Assembly: GCF_018336975.1 (NCBI RefSeq)
Contig: NZ_CP025572.1
Span: forward strand, 737,384 to 768,471
DNA from: Marinomonas sp. CT5
GTDB lineage: Bacteria > Pseudomonadota > Gammaproteobacteria > Pseudomonadales > Marinomonadaceae
Length of the DNA stretch: 31,088 nucleotides
Reading direction: 5' to 3'
The notes under the pieces: model-generated
What the model saw: only the letters and a program-made list of their open reading frames with translations
Database searches by the model: none
Told to the model about the DNA's origin: nothing
Part shown: piece by piece, positions 1-8,597 of the stretch
Layout of the letters: every line of letters starts with the position of its first letter
Numbering within the stretch: the first letter of the stretch is position 1
Program-made: the position numbers and the translations under genes

Positions 1-230
1 CGACTAATTTTGGCTTCAAGCTCTTGTATGCGCTGCTGCTCTGGTGTCAGAGCTTTCGCTTTTGGTGTGGCACCACCTCGTTCATCTTTAAGCTGACCAA
101 CCCAGCGTCGTAGAGCCGTCTCACCAATGCCAAGGGACTGGCAGGCCTCAGTAAAACTGTAGCTTTGATCGAGTACTAAGCTGGCGGCTTCATGCTTAAA
201 CTCTGCTGAAAATACACGACGTTTTGTCAT
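1..230 (-). CDS. IS3-family transposase OrfA (partial, N-terminal 76 residues)
   Basis: The gene starts at ATG 228-230 on the minus strand and is cut by the window edge after 76 codons. The protein opens MTKRRVFSAEFKHEAASLVL and continues with the helix-turn-helix stretch ACQSLGIGETALRRWVGQL, then a charged segment ending RIQELEAKISR. This is the standard N-terminal DNA-binding part of IS3 OrfA, which recognises the element's ends and is joined to the OrfB catalytic domain by frameshifting. The leucine-rich tail that begins at the edge is where OrfA usually has its coiled coil. Its partner orfB should lie left of the window. It is too short and truncated for a subgroup call. Confidence 0.85.
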   Translation of the reverse strand, partial: MTKRRVFSAEFKHEAASLVLDQSYSFTEACQSLGIGETALRRWVGQLKDERGGATPKAKALTPEQQRIQELEAKIS

Positions 231-297
231 TAAACACCTCTCTTAATGTGGCAATGTTACCACCTAAAATGGTGTCCGGTTTTATTAGACCACTACA
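1..297 (-). mobile_element. IS3-family element, 5' end only (runs off the left edge)
   Basis: Only the orfA-proximal end of the element is inside the window. The terminal inverted repeat lies at about 261-297. Read on the minus strand it begins TGTAGTGGTCTAATAAAACC and continues into GGACACCATTTTAGG, a terminus of the kind seen in IS3 elements that start with TG. Just beyond it, at 298, an unrelated IS5-type transposase reading begins abruptly, so this element appears to have inserted into an older IS5 copy. The other end and the target duplication are outside the window. Confidence 0.75.
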
Positions 298-414
298 ATT
301 TGGTTTTCAAGCTGCTGCCAAGGAATCAACTCATCCATTCGACCAAGGAGGAGTTCTTTACGAGTTTTGCGGCGTTTGCTGGTAAATTCGGTATCGGAAG
401 GATAGTTGATTCAT
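298..414 (-). pseudogene. IS5-family transposase relic, N-terminal fragment with frameshift
   Basis: Reading minus from ATG 412-414 gives MNQLSF. The frame then breaks, and the next frame gives SDTEFTSKRRKTRKELLLGR followed by MDELIPWQQLENQ. That is the usual beginning of IS5-type DDE transposases (SKRRKTRKE...LGRM..LIPW). The two parts fit as one protein if two bases were lost near position 397. The reading stops where the IS3 end begins at 297, and nothing of the remaining transposase (about 280 residues) is visible inside the window. It is therefore dead twice over, by frameshift and by insertion. Confidence 0.7.
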
Positions 415-1529
415 GATCGGCTGGAGTCGTAGTTGTCTTAAGTCGGCTCGATTATCTCATATAGCTGACTTGTTCGCATGTTCCTTAACTTACGATCCAC
501 TTGCGAAGATATTGCTTGTGCTATAGTGAAAGCCACAGATTATTTTAGTATAGTATGATGCTTTACTTGTCCCTGTGTTGGCTTAGACGTCCTCTAAAAT
601 GGGATATCTTGGATTACGGTGAATTTCTCTGATCTTAATAGGTTCGAGTTTTATGCATCATAGTGGGGGGTAAAGAGCGACGAATGATATGAACAAAATA
701 GTATAGTATTAGGAAATGAACTTTCCGAATGTCTTATCATTTAACAGTGATTAATTTCACCATGTACTATTGAAGTAAGGCAAAAAATTACACAGAAGAG
801 CCTGCCTCAAAAGTAGCTTACTATGGAGCTAATACAGGACCTTTAGTCTGTAATGAATGATATGCACTGCGAATCAGGGGGGGAGGCAGATTAGCAATTT
901 GGCAAACTGTTTTTCCTTTTTTGTATTGCTTTATTAAGCTGTTAAAGAAACTAACTACTATTAGTCAACTAGTTGTGTATTTACATGTTGGTCATAACCA
1001 TAGCCTCCGTGTTCATAATCTTTGGTTTAATTTGTTCTGTAAACACAGCATATGGCGATGTGCTGGCTCCTGTTGGATAGAGCTAATATACACTTTAAGT
1101 TTAAAGTAGAGTTTGATTCGAACCGATAGTGATAGAGACTGGCATGTTCCTGTCCATTTGTTTATGGGTCTAATTAGAAACATCGGGAAGATTCTTAATC
1201 TAAGTTAGTTTTTTATAGCGCGCGGAGTTTTTGTTTGCGATATAGTTTAGAGAACTCGATTGTTACCCGTATAGGTTTTAATGATGTGGCAAATAAAACT
1301 TCTTTAATGAGTAATGATTATGGTGTTTAGACTACTTAATTATTGATTTTGTACTTATAGGTGCTTCATGTTATTTAGTGGGGCGGGTTGACTCTCTGGA
1401 TGCTTAGTTTGACAGGTAGTATGGTAATTTTCGCTAGGCATTTAATCATACAAGGAATGTATATAGGTTGGAAATCACTAGTGTTTTTTTATATGGTGTT
1501 CAGAGGTCTTTTGGAAGAAGAGTGATGGA
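415..1529. other. 1.1-kb stretch with no recognisable gene
   Basis: No frame gives a convincing protein. The longest open stretch (921-1109, 62 codons) has a composition and sequence unlike a real gene and no ribosome binding site. Short open runs such as 1126-1205 resemble nothing I can name. I see no tRNA, no JUMPstart/ops element and no clear terminator. The stretch probably holds decayed sequence plus the promoter for the polysaccharide genes that start at 1530, but I cannot place a promoter reliably. Confidence 0.5.
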
Positions 1530-2081
1530 ATGATTAGGTTGTTAGACTTGGTGTTTTCTCTGTTGGGTTTGATGTTTTGCTTTCCTGTGTTGTTAGTGAT
1601 TTATATGATCGGTTTATTTGATACGGGTTCACCTCTTTTCCGTCAAGAGCGCGTAGGGCGTAACAAAAAGCCGTTTGTGTTGGTGAAGTTTCGTACTATG
1701 TCGGTGGATACGGCTTCGGTGGCGAGTCATTTGGCATCTACGTCTTCTATCACTAAGTTGGGTGGTTTTTTACGTCGTACTAAGCTGGATGAATTGCCGC
1801 AGCTTTGGAATGTATTAAAAGGGGAAATGAGTTTAGTTGGCCCGCGCCCTGGTTTATTTAATCAAACAGAGTTGACCCAAGCCCGTGATGTAAAAGGTGT
1901 GTTTATCGTTCGGCCGGGTATTACTGGGCTTGCTCAGACTTCGGATATTGATATGTCTACGCCTGATCTTCTGGCGGAAACTGATGCAAAGATGATTCGA
2001 GATATGTCTTTGAAAAACTACTTCGTTTATATCATCAAGACGGTAACAGGCAGTGGGGCTGGGGATAGAGTTAAGGGTTAG
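1530..2081 (+). CDS. Small (PglC-like) initiating phosphoglycosyltransferase
   Basis: This 183-residue monotopic polyprenyl-phosphate sugar-1-phosphate transferase would start repeat-unit synthesis by moving a sugar phosphate from a UDP-sugar to undecaprenyl phosphate at the inner membrane. Residues 1-30 form the single re-entrant membrane helix. The bac_transf core follows, with FRQERVGR (37-44), VKFRTM (52-57) and the catalytic Asp-Glu pair in [15 protein letters not shown] (D87, E88), then SLVGPRPG and RPGITGLAQ. Its length matches the catalytic-core-only class (PglC, about 200 residues), not the large WcaJ class also encoded at 9525-10925. The WbpM-type dehydratase directly downstream suggests a 6-deoxy-HexNAc such as QuiNAc or FucNAc as the first sugar, which is inference. 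Confidence 0.9.
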   Translation: MIRLLDLVFSLLGLMFCFPVLLVIYMIGLFDTGSPLFRQERVGRNKKPFVLVKFRTMSVDTASVASHLASTSSITKLGGFLRRTKLDELPQLWNVLKGEMSLVGPRPGLFNQTELTQARDVKGVFIVRPGITGLAQTSDIDMSTPDLLAETDAKMIRDMSLKNYFVYIIKTVTGSGAGDRVKG

Positions 2082-2273
2082 TCAAAATTTTTGTTAATCT
2101 TGATGTGCATTTTGTTTGCAAAATAGATCTAAAATATCTAAGTTCTTTTTCTTTGTCATTGCTGGTATTTTTATCTCCCTGAATACTGACTTATAATAGT
2201 TCTTTAGCTAGTGATGTCTGTTAGTCGGATGTCTTATCTGCAGATATATTTTTGTACTAATAGGTTTTACATA

Positions 2274-4250
2274 ATGATAGAAAAGTTTAATTTTCTTTGG
2301 TCTCTTCCTCGGTTCTATAAGCGATTAATTAGTTTAGCTGTCGATGCATCATTCGTTTGTCTGGCGTTTGTTTTTGCTTATTGGGCTCGTTTAGGTGAGT
2401 TTACAGGCTTTTCGAGCTATTTAGTCGGTTCTGTATTGGTAGGGGCTATTGTTATTACTCTATTGGTTAATATCCGACTAGGGTTATATCGCGCAATTCT
2501 TCGCTATTTAACTTTTCACGCTTTTACGGCTATCTTATTTGGCGCGGCGGTATCGGCCTTTAGCATCACGACGTTGGCGTATTTTTTTCAGGCACCTATT
2601 CCTCGTACTGTACCAATTATTTATTTTCCTTTTCTGGTGATGTTGTGTGGCGGTTCGCGTCTTTTAGTTCGCGGATTGTTAGTGCATGCTCCAACTAAGG
2701 GATCTGAGTCTGTATTAGTATTTGGCGCTGGTTCTACTGGACGCCAACTTGCGTTGGCGTTACGTCAAGCCTCTAGTTACAGAGTAAAGGGTTTTGTTGA
2801 TCATGATAAATCTTTGGTCAATACCATTATTCAGGGGATTCCTGTTTATAGTGAAGATAAACTTGATGAGTTGATTGATAAATACAGTATAGGAAAGGTC
2901 TTGTTGGCTATTCCAAAGGCCAGTCGCTCTGAGCGTAAAAAAGTTATTGATAAATTGTTACCCTATGCTGTGGAAGTTCTTACTGTGCCAGATTTTGACG
3001 ATATTGTTACTGGTAAAGCGAAGGTTAGCGAGCTGCAAGATGTCGCCGTGGATGATTTGCTAGGTCGAGATGTTGTTACGCCAGTGGCTTCTTTGATGCA
3101 AGAGAATATTTCTGGCAAAGTGGTATTAGTAACTGGAGCTGGTGGTTCAATTGGTTCTGAGTTGTGCCGACAAATATTGGCCCAGCAGCCTAATACCTTG
3201 ATATTGTTTGATGTCTCTGAGTTTGCGGTGTACAACATTGATAAAGAGCTCAATGAGCGACTGGCTGAATTGGCCTTCAACGTCAATATCGTGCCCTTGA
3301 TTGGTTCGGTGCAGCAAATTAACCGTTTGGCCTCGTTCATGACGTCGTTTCGGGTGCAGACTGTGTATCACGCGGCGGCCTACAAACATGTACCCTTGGT
3401 GGAATACAACGTGGTGGAAGGCGTGCGTAATAACGCCTTTGGTACCTATTATTGTGCGCAAGCGGCAGTTGAAAGTGGTGTGGAATCTTTTGTATTGATT
3501 TCTACTGATAAAGCAGTGCGACCTACAAATGTGATGGGTGCGACCAAGCGTATGGCGGAGTTGGGACTGCAAGCCTTGGCGGAAGAGGAGGCCAAAAAAG
3601 CCGCGAAACAAGAAAAATTCACTCGTTTTTGTATGGTTCGCTTTGGTAATGTGCTGGGCTCGTCTGGTTCGGTGATTCCGGTGTTCAAAAAGCAAATTGC
3701 GGAAAGTCAGCCTATTACCGTGACTCACCCCGATATTATTCGTTACTTTATGACCATTCCGGAAGCCGCTCAGCTGGTGATTCAAGCGGGTGCCATGGGG
3801 AAAGGTGGGGATGTGTTTGTATTAGATATGGGGGAACCTGTCAAAATTGTTGATCTTGCAGAAAACTTGATTCGTTTGTCTGGTTTGGAAGTGAAGTCAG
3901 CTGCTAACCCGAATGGGGACATTGAAATCCAGTTTACGGGATTGCGGCCTGGAGAAAAATTGTTTGAAGAGCTGTTGATTGGTGACAATGTGCAAAAAAC
4001 TCAGCATAAATGCATTATGACGGCAAATGAGCGGTTTTTATCTTTATCTGATTTCGTTCAAACAATAGATGAACTGGATCGGGCTTGTTACAACTTTGAC
4101 CTTGAAAAAGTGCTTGAAGTTTTGATTAGTGCGCCAACTGATTTTAAACCTACTGATGGTATTGGTGATTTGGTATGGAATTCTAGGCAAATATTAGATC
4201 GGAAAATTGAAGGTTCTAATGTCATTTCATTACAAGTTAGCCAATTGTAA
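2274..4250 (+). CDS. WbpM/FlaA1-type UDP-HexNAc 4,6-dehydratase (membrane-bound)
   Basis: This converts UDP-GlcNAc to the UDP-4-keto-6-deoxy intermediate used for QuiNAc, FucNAc, bacillosamine and similar sugars. About four N-terminal membrane helices (residues 20-125) precede a first Rossmann segment (GAGSTGRQ, near 152). The catalytic dehydratase domain has NAD(P)-binding TGAGGSIGSE (near 286) and STDKAVRPTNVMGATK (410-425). Met421 stands where SDR enzymes usually have Tyr, with Lys425 four residues on; the Ser-Met-Lys arrangement is known from WbpM. The open frame extends upstream to a GTG at 2211. I prefer ATG 2274 because family members start just before the PRFYKRL-type segment, but neither start has a good ribosome binding site. 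The length (658 residues) fits the family (about 620-665). Codon bias is stronger in the middle of the gene (about 3200-3800) than in neighbouring genes. Confidence 0.9.
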   Translation: MIEKFNFLWSLPRFYKRLISLAVDASFVCLAFVFAYWARLGEFTGFSSYLVGSVLVGAIVITLLVNIRLGLYRAILRYLTFHAFTAILFGAAVSAFSITTLAYFFQAPIPRTVPIIYFPFLVMLCGGSRLLVRGLLVHAPTKGSESVLVFGAGSTGRQLALALRQASSYRVKGFVDHDKSLVNTIIQGIPVYSEDKLDELIDKYSIGKVLLAIPKASRSERKKVIDKLLPYAVEVLTVPDFDDIVTGKAKVSELQDVAVDDLLGRDVVTPVASLMQENISGKVVLVTGAGGSIGSELCRQILAQQPNTLILFDVSEFAVYNIDKELNERLAELAFNVNIVPLIGSVQQINRLASFMTSFRVQTVYHAAAYKHVPLVEYNVVEGVRNNAFGTYYCAQAAVESGVESFVLISTDKAVRPTNVMGATKRMAELGLQALAEEEAKKAAKQEKFTRFCMVRFGNVLGSSGSVIPVFKKQIAESQPITVTHPDIIRYFMTIPEAAQLVIQAGAMGKGGDVFVLDMGEPVKIVDLAENLIRLSGLEVKSAANPNGDIEIQFTGLRPGEKLFEELLIGDNVQKTQHKCIMTANERFLSLSDFVQTIDELDRACYNFDLEKVLEVLISAPTDFKPTDGIGDLVWNSRQILDRKIEGSNVISLQVSQL

Positions 4251-4356
4251 TGAAATTGATGATTGATTTGTTGATATAAATACTAACTTAAATATGTTGC
4301 TCATGGGGTTTTTGATTGCAACTATTGTGTACTAGGGTCTAAAAAGACGTAATACG

Positions 4357-5115
4357 ATGCCAGTAATCTTAAATGTCTTGTGAAACCAAGCCCTGGTTGA
4401 TATCGCAAGCCACTGAGTTGGTTAAGGAAATGTTTTGCATATAACCCAACTCGTCCATAAACGGGTTAGGGTTGTATTTATTCTGATGAGAATTTCTTCG
4501 TCGTTGAGCTTGAAGTTTTGGTTTATTTGGATTTCGTTGAGCTCTTACTTATGGGACAGTGTTTGTTTCATGGTAAGACTTTCTTAGATGAGATGAATTG
4601 ATATTTTCAGACTATAAATCTTGTCTATCGGTGGCTTATAGAAAACTTGGACTTTATATATTGATAGAGTCTATTAATTTTGTAGTTACTGAGCCTACTA
4701 AGGAAGTGGCTTTTTATTCATGTGGCCGGAGAAAGGGAAGCCTCAGAGATCTTGTTTGGCTTTGGCTATTCTGAACTTAGTTGACCATATGATAGCAGAA
4801 GGCTCTATTAACCGTCTAATTTGTTCTGAATCGCGTTTAGTTACCGTGGTAGGTGTAAGTATTTTTTTGTTGTCGAAACTTCGGATGCTGTTTTGATAAA
4901 GGATAAAAATAATGCACAAAATGTTAAACAGATTAAAGAAGGCCCTAAGGAACACGTCTATAGCACGACGGTATACCGTTAAAAGGTTGATTTTGGTGAT
5001 TGTCATCAAGTTAAACGTGCTATGGTAAAATCAAGAGAGAAATTAAGTGTACAAATGCATTGTCATCGTACTTGGTATTGGGTTGTTGTGTTTGGTGTTG
5101 AAAAGATGGTATCGA
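4357..5115 (+). pseudogene. manC: Decayed manC (mannose-1-phosphate guanylyltransferase / type II phosphomannose isomerase)
   Basis: The gap between the dehydratase and the flippase holds ordered fragments of one protein in shifting frames. They are: MPVIL at 4357-4371; TKPWLISQATE at 4385-4417, matching the GTRLWPLSRA nucleotide-binding start of ManC; ESINFVVTEPTKEVAFYS at 4667-4720 (ManC ESIDYAVMEKT); NRLICSESRLVTVVGV at 4810-4857; FVVETSDAVLIKDKNNAQ from 4866; then EEHVYR-like KEHVYSTTVYR, a stop at 4980-4982, and DFGDCHQVKRAMVKSREK with LSVQMHCHR of the C-terminal cupin. A functional ManC of about 470 residues needs about 1.4 kb; only about 0.76 kb remains, so there are internal deletions as well as frameshifts and stops. 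ManC makes GDP-mannose, so the ancestral locus probably built a GDP-mannose-derived sugar. From 5116 to the next gene at 5391 I see nothing certain. Confidence 0.8.
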
Positions 5116-5390
5116 TAATAATCCGTTTTTATCGTAAATGTTTTAAGTTTTATATTTAAATGAGGAATGGCTAAAAAACGTGAAGAGTTTATTATAGTCG
5201 GTTCAGGTTTAATAGGTCTTTAGAATTTTTAAACGGTTTTTTACTATAAGATTCATGAAATATTAGCAAGCTTTTTAAAGAGTATTGGTTTTATTTGTCT
5301 TTTTATGTGATGGTTTTATCGGATTTATTAGCCTGAGTGAATATAGGTTTATATTTTTTAGTATGTTGAATTAATTATTTGTAGGGGAAA

Positions 5391-6650
5391 ATGTCAGCTA
5401 AAAAATCTGAGAATGGAGTTTTTCTTACTAATGCTTTTTTTCTAGCGTTAATTCAGGCCGCAAATTTATTGCTTCCATTATTGACGTTTCCTTATCTTAT
5501 ACGAATTTTAGGCGTTGAGTTATTTGGAATATTAGCATTATCTACAGCGGTTATGCATTATGTTAATGTTTTAATTGATTATGGGTTTAATCTAACAGCC
5601 ACTCGTGATGTAGCTCGTATTCGAAAAAATAAAGTAGCTCTAAGCCAACTGTTTTCTACGGTCCAGTTTATTAAAATATGCTTGTCTATTTTGTGCATAT
5701 CTGCGTTAGCGATTGTACATGTTTTTACTTCTTGGTTAGGTTGTTACTCGGCTTTGTACTGGTTAACTCTTTTTTCTGTGATCGCTAATGGACTTTTTCC
5801 TATTTGGTTATTTCAAGGGATGGAGCAGATACGTTTAGTATCTATTGTGACGGTTACAAGTAAGTTATTTTATACTGTTTTTATTTTTTTGTTGGTTGAT
5901 TCAAAGCAAGATTATCTTCTTGTTCCTTTTTTAGGATTAATTGCTAACTTATTGGTGGTGTTTGTTGGCTTATATTTAGTGGTTAGTTTTTTTAAACTGT
6001 GTTGGGTTGCACCTCTTTTCTCTCGTGTTGTTACTCAGTTAGGTACTTCCTGGTATATATTTTTATCTCAATTGAAAATTACTCTATTTAGTAATACTAA
6101 TGTTGTTATCTTAGGTGTTTTCGCTGGCCCTGTTTCTGTTGGCTATTATGTTAGCGCAGAAAAAATTATGCGTGCGCTTGCTTTGTTACAAACACCTATT
6201 ACGCAAGCTCTTTATCCTCAAATCAGTCAAACTATGAAAGCTTCACCAGCTAAGGCGCTATATCGTTTGCGACGTATTGCTTTTTATGGTGTATGTAGTT
6301 ATGTCGTATTGCTAACTTTGGTATTTTTTTTAGCAGAATGGATTTGTATGTTTTTGTTCGGCTCCGAAGGACATGATATTGCTGCATTGCTTCGGATTAT
6401 GCTTCCGGTTCCTTTGTTTATATTTCTAAATAATATTTTTGGTACTCAAGTGCTGCTTAATCTTGGACGGGATAGAGTATTTTTTTGGACTCTTTTGGTA
6501 ATTGCTTTCGTGAGCTTAGTATTATGTTTAATACTTAGTTTCGTCTATCAGGCCTATGGAGCCACCTTAGCTCTGCTGTTAACCGAGTTGCTGCTGGCTA
6601 GTACATTTGCTTTTTTAGCAAAAGATGTATTTTTTAAAAAGAATTTGTAG
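5391..6650 (+). CDS. wzx: Wzx-type oligosaccharide flippase
   Basis: This 419-residue inner-membrane protein has about 12 hydrophobic segments spread over its whole length. It fits the MATE/MVF-type flippases that move undecaprenyl-linked repeat units to the periplasmic face. Typical features are the N-terminal FLALIQAANLLLPLLTFPYL, the following ILGVELFGILALSTAVM, and VGYYVSAEKIMRAL near residue 244, which matches the conserved VGxYxxAxKI of the family. ATG 5391 is preceded by AGGGGAAA at good spacing. The last 26 bases overlap the next gene, so the two are probably translated together. It is the only flippase in the window and so may serve the repeat units of both gene blocks. The exact substrate cannot be read from sequence. 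Confidence 0.9.
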   Translation: MSAKKSENGVFLTNAFFLALIQAANLLLPLLTFPYLIRILGVELFGILALSTAVMHYVNVLIDYGFNLTATRDVARIRKNKVALSQLFSTVQFIKICLSILCISALAIVHVFTSWLGCYSALYWLTLFSVIANGLFPIWLFQGMEQIRLVSIVTVTSKLFYTVFIFLLVDSKQDYLLVPFLGLIANLLVVFVGLYLVVSFFKLCWVAPLFSRVVTQLGTSWYIFLSQLKITLFSNTNVVILGVFAGPVSVGYYVSAEKIMRALALLQTPITQALYPQISQTMKASPAKALYRLRRIAFYGVCSYVVLLTLVFFLAEWICMFLFGSEGHDIAALLRIMLPVPLFIFLNNIFGTQVLLNLGRDRVFFWTLLVIAFVSLVLCLILSFVYQAYGATLALLLTELLLASTFAFLAKDVFFKKNL

Positions 6651-7710
6651 TGAGATGGTAGCGATCGTGTTGAATGATATAATAGATGTCAAAAAATGGA
6701 TATTAGATCGACGTGTTGTTTGCTTTTTTATCCTTGCGCCTGTAGCTACGATTATATCTGCCTACCTGTCTCTTGATGCGAGGGTATATCAGAGTATTTT
6801 TTCAAGTTATAGTTCAACTCCTTGGAATAATCTATGGTTTGAAGTAAGAGGTTATGAAGCGTTTTTTCTGATATTAGCGAAATTGCTTAATGGCTGGCCA
6901 AGTATAGTATGGTTTGGTTTGATTGCAGCTATCTCCGTTTGTTTGAAGTTAGCTTTGATTGAAAAAGGGAGCAGGCATTTTTATTTGTCGTTATTGATAT
7001 ATTTATCTTATTTTTTTGTTCTGCAAGACGGGACTGGTATTCGTGTTTCTTTAGCAATTGCAATAGCTTTTTGGGGCGCTTTTTTACTTAGTAAGGGTCG
7101 TTGGATATTAGCCTTTTATATAATTGTTTGTGCTGCTTTGTTTTTTCATTATTCTCTTGCTTTATTTTTAATTGTTTTTTTCTTTAGTAATAAGAAAATA
7201 ACATATTTATTGGTTTTTTCTTGGCCTTTATTAATTTTTATGTGGTGGCTAGGAGGGGATTTTATAACAGTGCTAAATAATTTTCTTTCAGATGTGGAGG
7301 GCGGTGGAGTAGTTTTTTCTAAACTAAAGTCATATGCTTCTCAATATTATGAAACATCGGCACCCTATTCGTCTCAGTTTATTTTTTTATACTTTTTGTC
7401 TATTGTAGTTTTTTTACGCTTTAGGAAAGAGTTGAATTTATTCGAAGTTATTTGCTTTAATTGTATATTCTTTTCTATCTTTGTGTTGGGGCTTTTGGTC
7501 GGAGCTGGGGGGCTTCAAAATCGTGTAAGTGAAATCTTTAGATTTGGTTTAGTCTTTGTTTTTCCTTTATATTATCGTTATTGTTTGGAGTTGGTGTATA
7601 AACCTTGGATTGCTAATTTGATAACAGCAGGGTTTCTAATTGGCTATTTTTATTATTATGTTTTACGTGCTGGCCTGATTATCTGGCCTGAAAACTGGGG
7701 CCAATTTTAA
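6625..7710 (+). CDS. wzy: EpsG-family Wzy-type polysaccharide polymerase
   Basis: This 361-residue polytopic membrane protein has about ten hydrophobic helices. Two family features stand out: DGTGIRVSLAIAIAFWG (near 138-154), corresponding to the conserved Arg-containing segment of EpsG polymerases, and FFHYSLALFLI (near 173), the family's FHxS element. Wzy polymerases join flipped repeat units on the periplasmic side. The first start (6625) overlaps the flippase by 26 bases. ATG 6655, after GTAGTGAG, is a plausible alternative that would remove the first ten residues. The stop overlaps the next start (TAATG at 7708-7712), so the flippase, polymerase and glycosyltransferase form one translational unit. 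A second polymerase- or ligase-like protein is encoded at 26095. Confidence 0.8.
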   Translation: MYFLKRICSEMVAIVLNDIIDVKKWILDRRVVCFFILAPVATIISAYLSLDARVYQSIFSSYSSTPWNNLWFEVRGYEAFFLILAKLLNGWPSIVWFGLIAAISVCLKLALIEKGSRHFYLSLLIYLSYFFVLQDGTGIRVSLAIAIAFWGAFLLSKGRWILAFYIIVCAALFFHYSLALFLIVFFFSNKKITYLLVFSWPLLIFMWWLGGDFITVLNNFLSDVEGGGVVFSKLKSYASQYYETSAPYSSQFIFLYFLSIVVFLRFRKELNLFEVICFNCIFFSIFVLGLLVGAGGLQNRVSEIFRFGLVFVFPLYYRYCLELVYKPWIANLITAGFLIGYFYYYVLRAGLIIWPENWGQF

Positions 7711-8597
7711 TGAGTCAACTTGCTTGTGTTATAGTTACTTTCAATCCAGAATCAGAATATTTTAAAAAAGTAATTGATAGAATAATAAAGAATCAAGTAT
7801 TCATTTATTTGGTTGATAATGGGTCTGAAAATATTGATGAGTTATCTAGCATTTTACCTTCATCTGTTTTCTTAATAGATCTTGCAGATAATGTCGGTAT
7901 AGCTAAAGCTCAAAATATCGGCATTCAACAAGCTTTCTCCTCTGGTGCTGAATATATTTGGTTAAGTGATCAGGATACTATTTATCCTTCTGATTACGCT
8001 GCTAAAATGATGGATGTTATAGAGTCCCTAGAAGCTACAAATACACCTTTTGGTGCGGTAGGGCCAAGCTTTATTGAGCTTAATCGTAATCGTGTAGAAG
8101 CATTTGTTCGTTTTGAATATTGGGGTAAGCGTTTCCAGCCAGAGAAGGGGCTCAATTCGGTTGCTCATTTGATTGCATCCGGCATGATTTTTTCAAAAAG
8201 TGCATTTGAATTAGTTGGCCCTAAGCGTGAAGACTTATTTATTGATTGGGTTGACCTTGAATGGTGCTGGCGGGCAAATTCAAAAGGCTTGCAAGTTTTT
8301 GGCACAGGGGATGTCATCATTGAACATAATTTAGGTGATGTGATGGTCAAGGTTGCAAGCAAACAAATATCTATTCGTAGTCCTTTTAGACACTATTTCA
8401 TTATTCGTAATGGCTTGTATTTATGCCTCTATAGCAAGAATCTTCCGTTGGGTGCACGCCTTCATTATTTAATTCTGACACTTGCAACAAGTGTTATGTA
8501 TCCTATCCTTGCTCCAACAAATAAGTGGCAGCATTTAAAAGTTAATGTCAAAGCTTTGTGGCATGGCCTTATTGGGCAACTTGGACCAAAAACATGA
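7710..8597 (+). CDS. Family 2 glycosyltransferase, rhamnosyltransferase-like
   Basis: This 295-residue cytoplasmic GT-A enzyme would add a sugar to the lipid-linked repeat unit. The N-terminal VIVTFNPE, the VDNGS segment and NVGIAKAQNIGI (near 72-83) match WbbL/RfbF-type rhamnosyltransferases. The metal/nucleotide motif is SDQD (near 92-95). SGMIFSKSAFELVG and the acceptor-side DWVDLEWCWRANSKG complete the usual fold. It begins by a one-base TAATG overlap with the polymerase stop and ends in an ATGA overlap with the next glycosyltransferase, so it is translationally coupled on both sides. The rhamnose specificity is a family tendency only; no dTDP-rhamnose genes (rmlABCD) are in the window. 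Confidence 0.88.
   Translation: MSQLACVIVTFNPESEYFKKVIDRIIKNQVFIYLVDNGSENIDELSSILPSSVFLIDLADNVGIAKAQNIGIQQAFSSGAEYIWLSDQDTIYPSDYAAKMMDVIESLEATNTPFGAVGPSFIELNRNRVEAFVRFEYWGKRFQPEKGLNSVAHLIASGMIFSKSAFELVGPKREDLFIDWVDLEWCWRANSKGLQVFGTGDVIIEHNLGDVMVKVASKQISIRSPFRHYFIIRNGLYLCLYSKNLPLGARLHYLILTLATSVMYPILAPTNKWQHLKVNVKALWHGLIGQLGPKT

Noticed and set aside
921..1109. 62-codon open frame on the plus strand
   Set aside because: No ribosome binding site, composition unlike the neighbouring genes and no recognisable motif; most likely a chance open stretch.
2100..2145. ATTTTG-TTTG-CAAAAT hairpin after the PglC-like gene
   Set aside because: Six AT-rich pairs with no T-run; too weak for a terminator.
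3147..3785. 212-codon open frame antisense to the 4,6-dehydratase gene
   Set aside because: It lies wholly opposite a conserved catalytic domain, and its His/Arg-rich product is what an antisense reading of such a gene gives.
4482..4510. SDENFFVVE reading, perhaps the CNEEHRF segment of the decayed manC
   Set aside because: The key Cys and His-Arg are not there, so I did not use it as support for the manC relic.
4743..5009. 88-codon minus-strand open frame
   Set aside because: It is the antisense of the manC relic; the plus strand explains the sequence through matching ManC fragments.
5167..5223. Short reading MAKKREEFIIVGSGLIGL with a GxGxxG-like motif after a GAGG
   Set aside because: Only 18 codons before a stop and no continuation in another frame; it could be the start of a lost FAD/NAD-binding gene, but the evidence is too slight to call.
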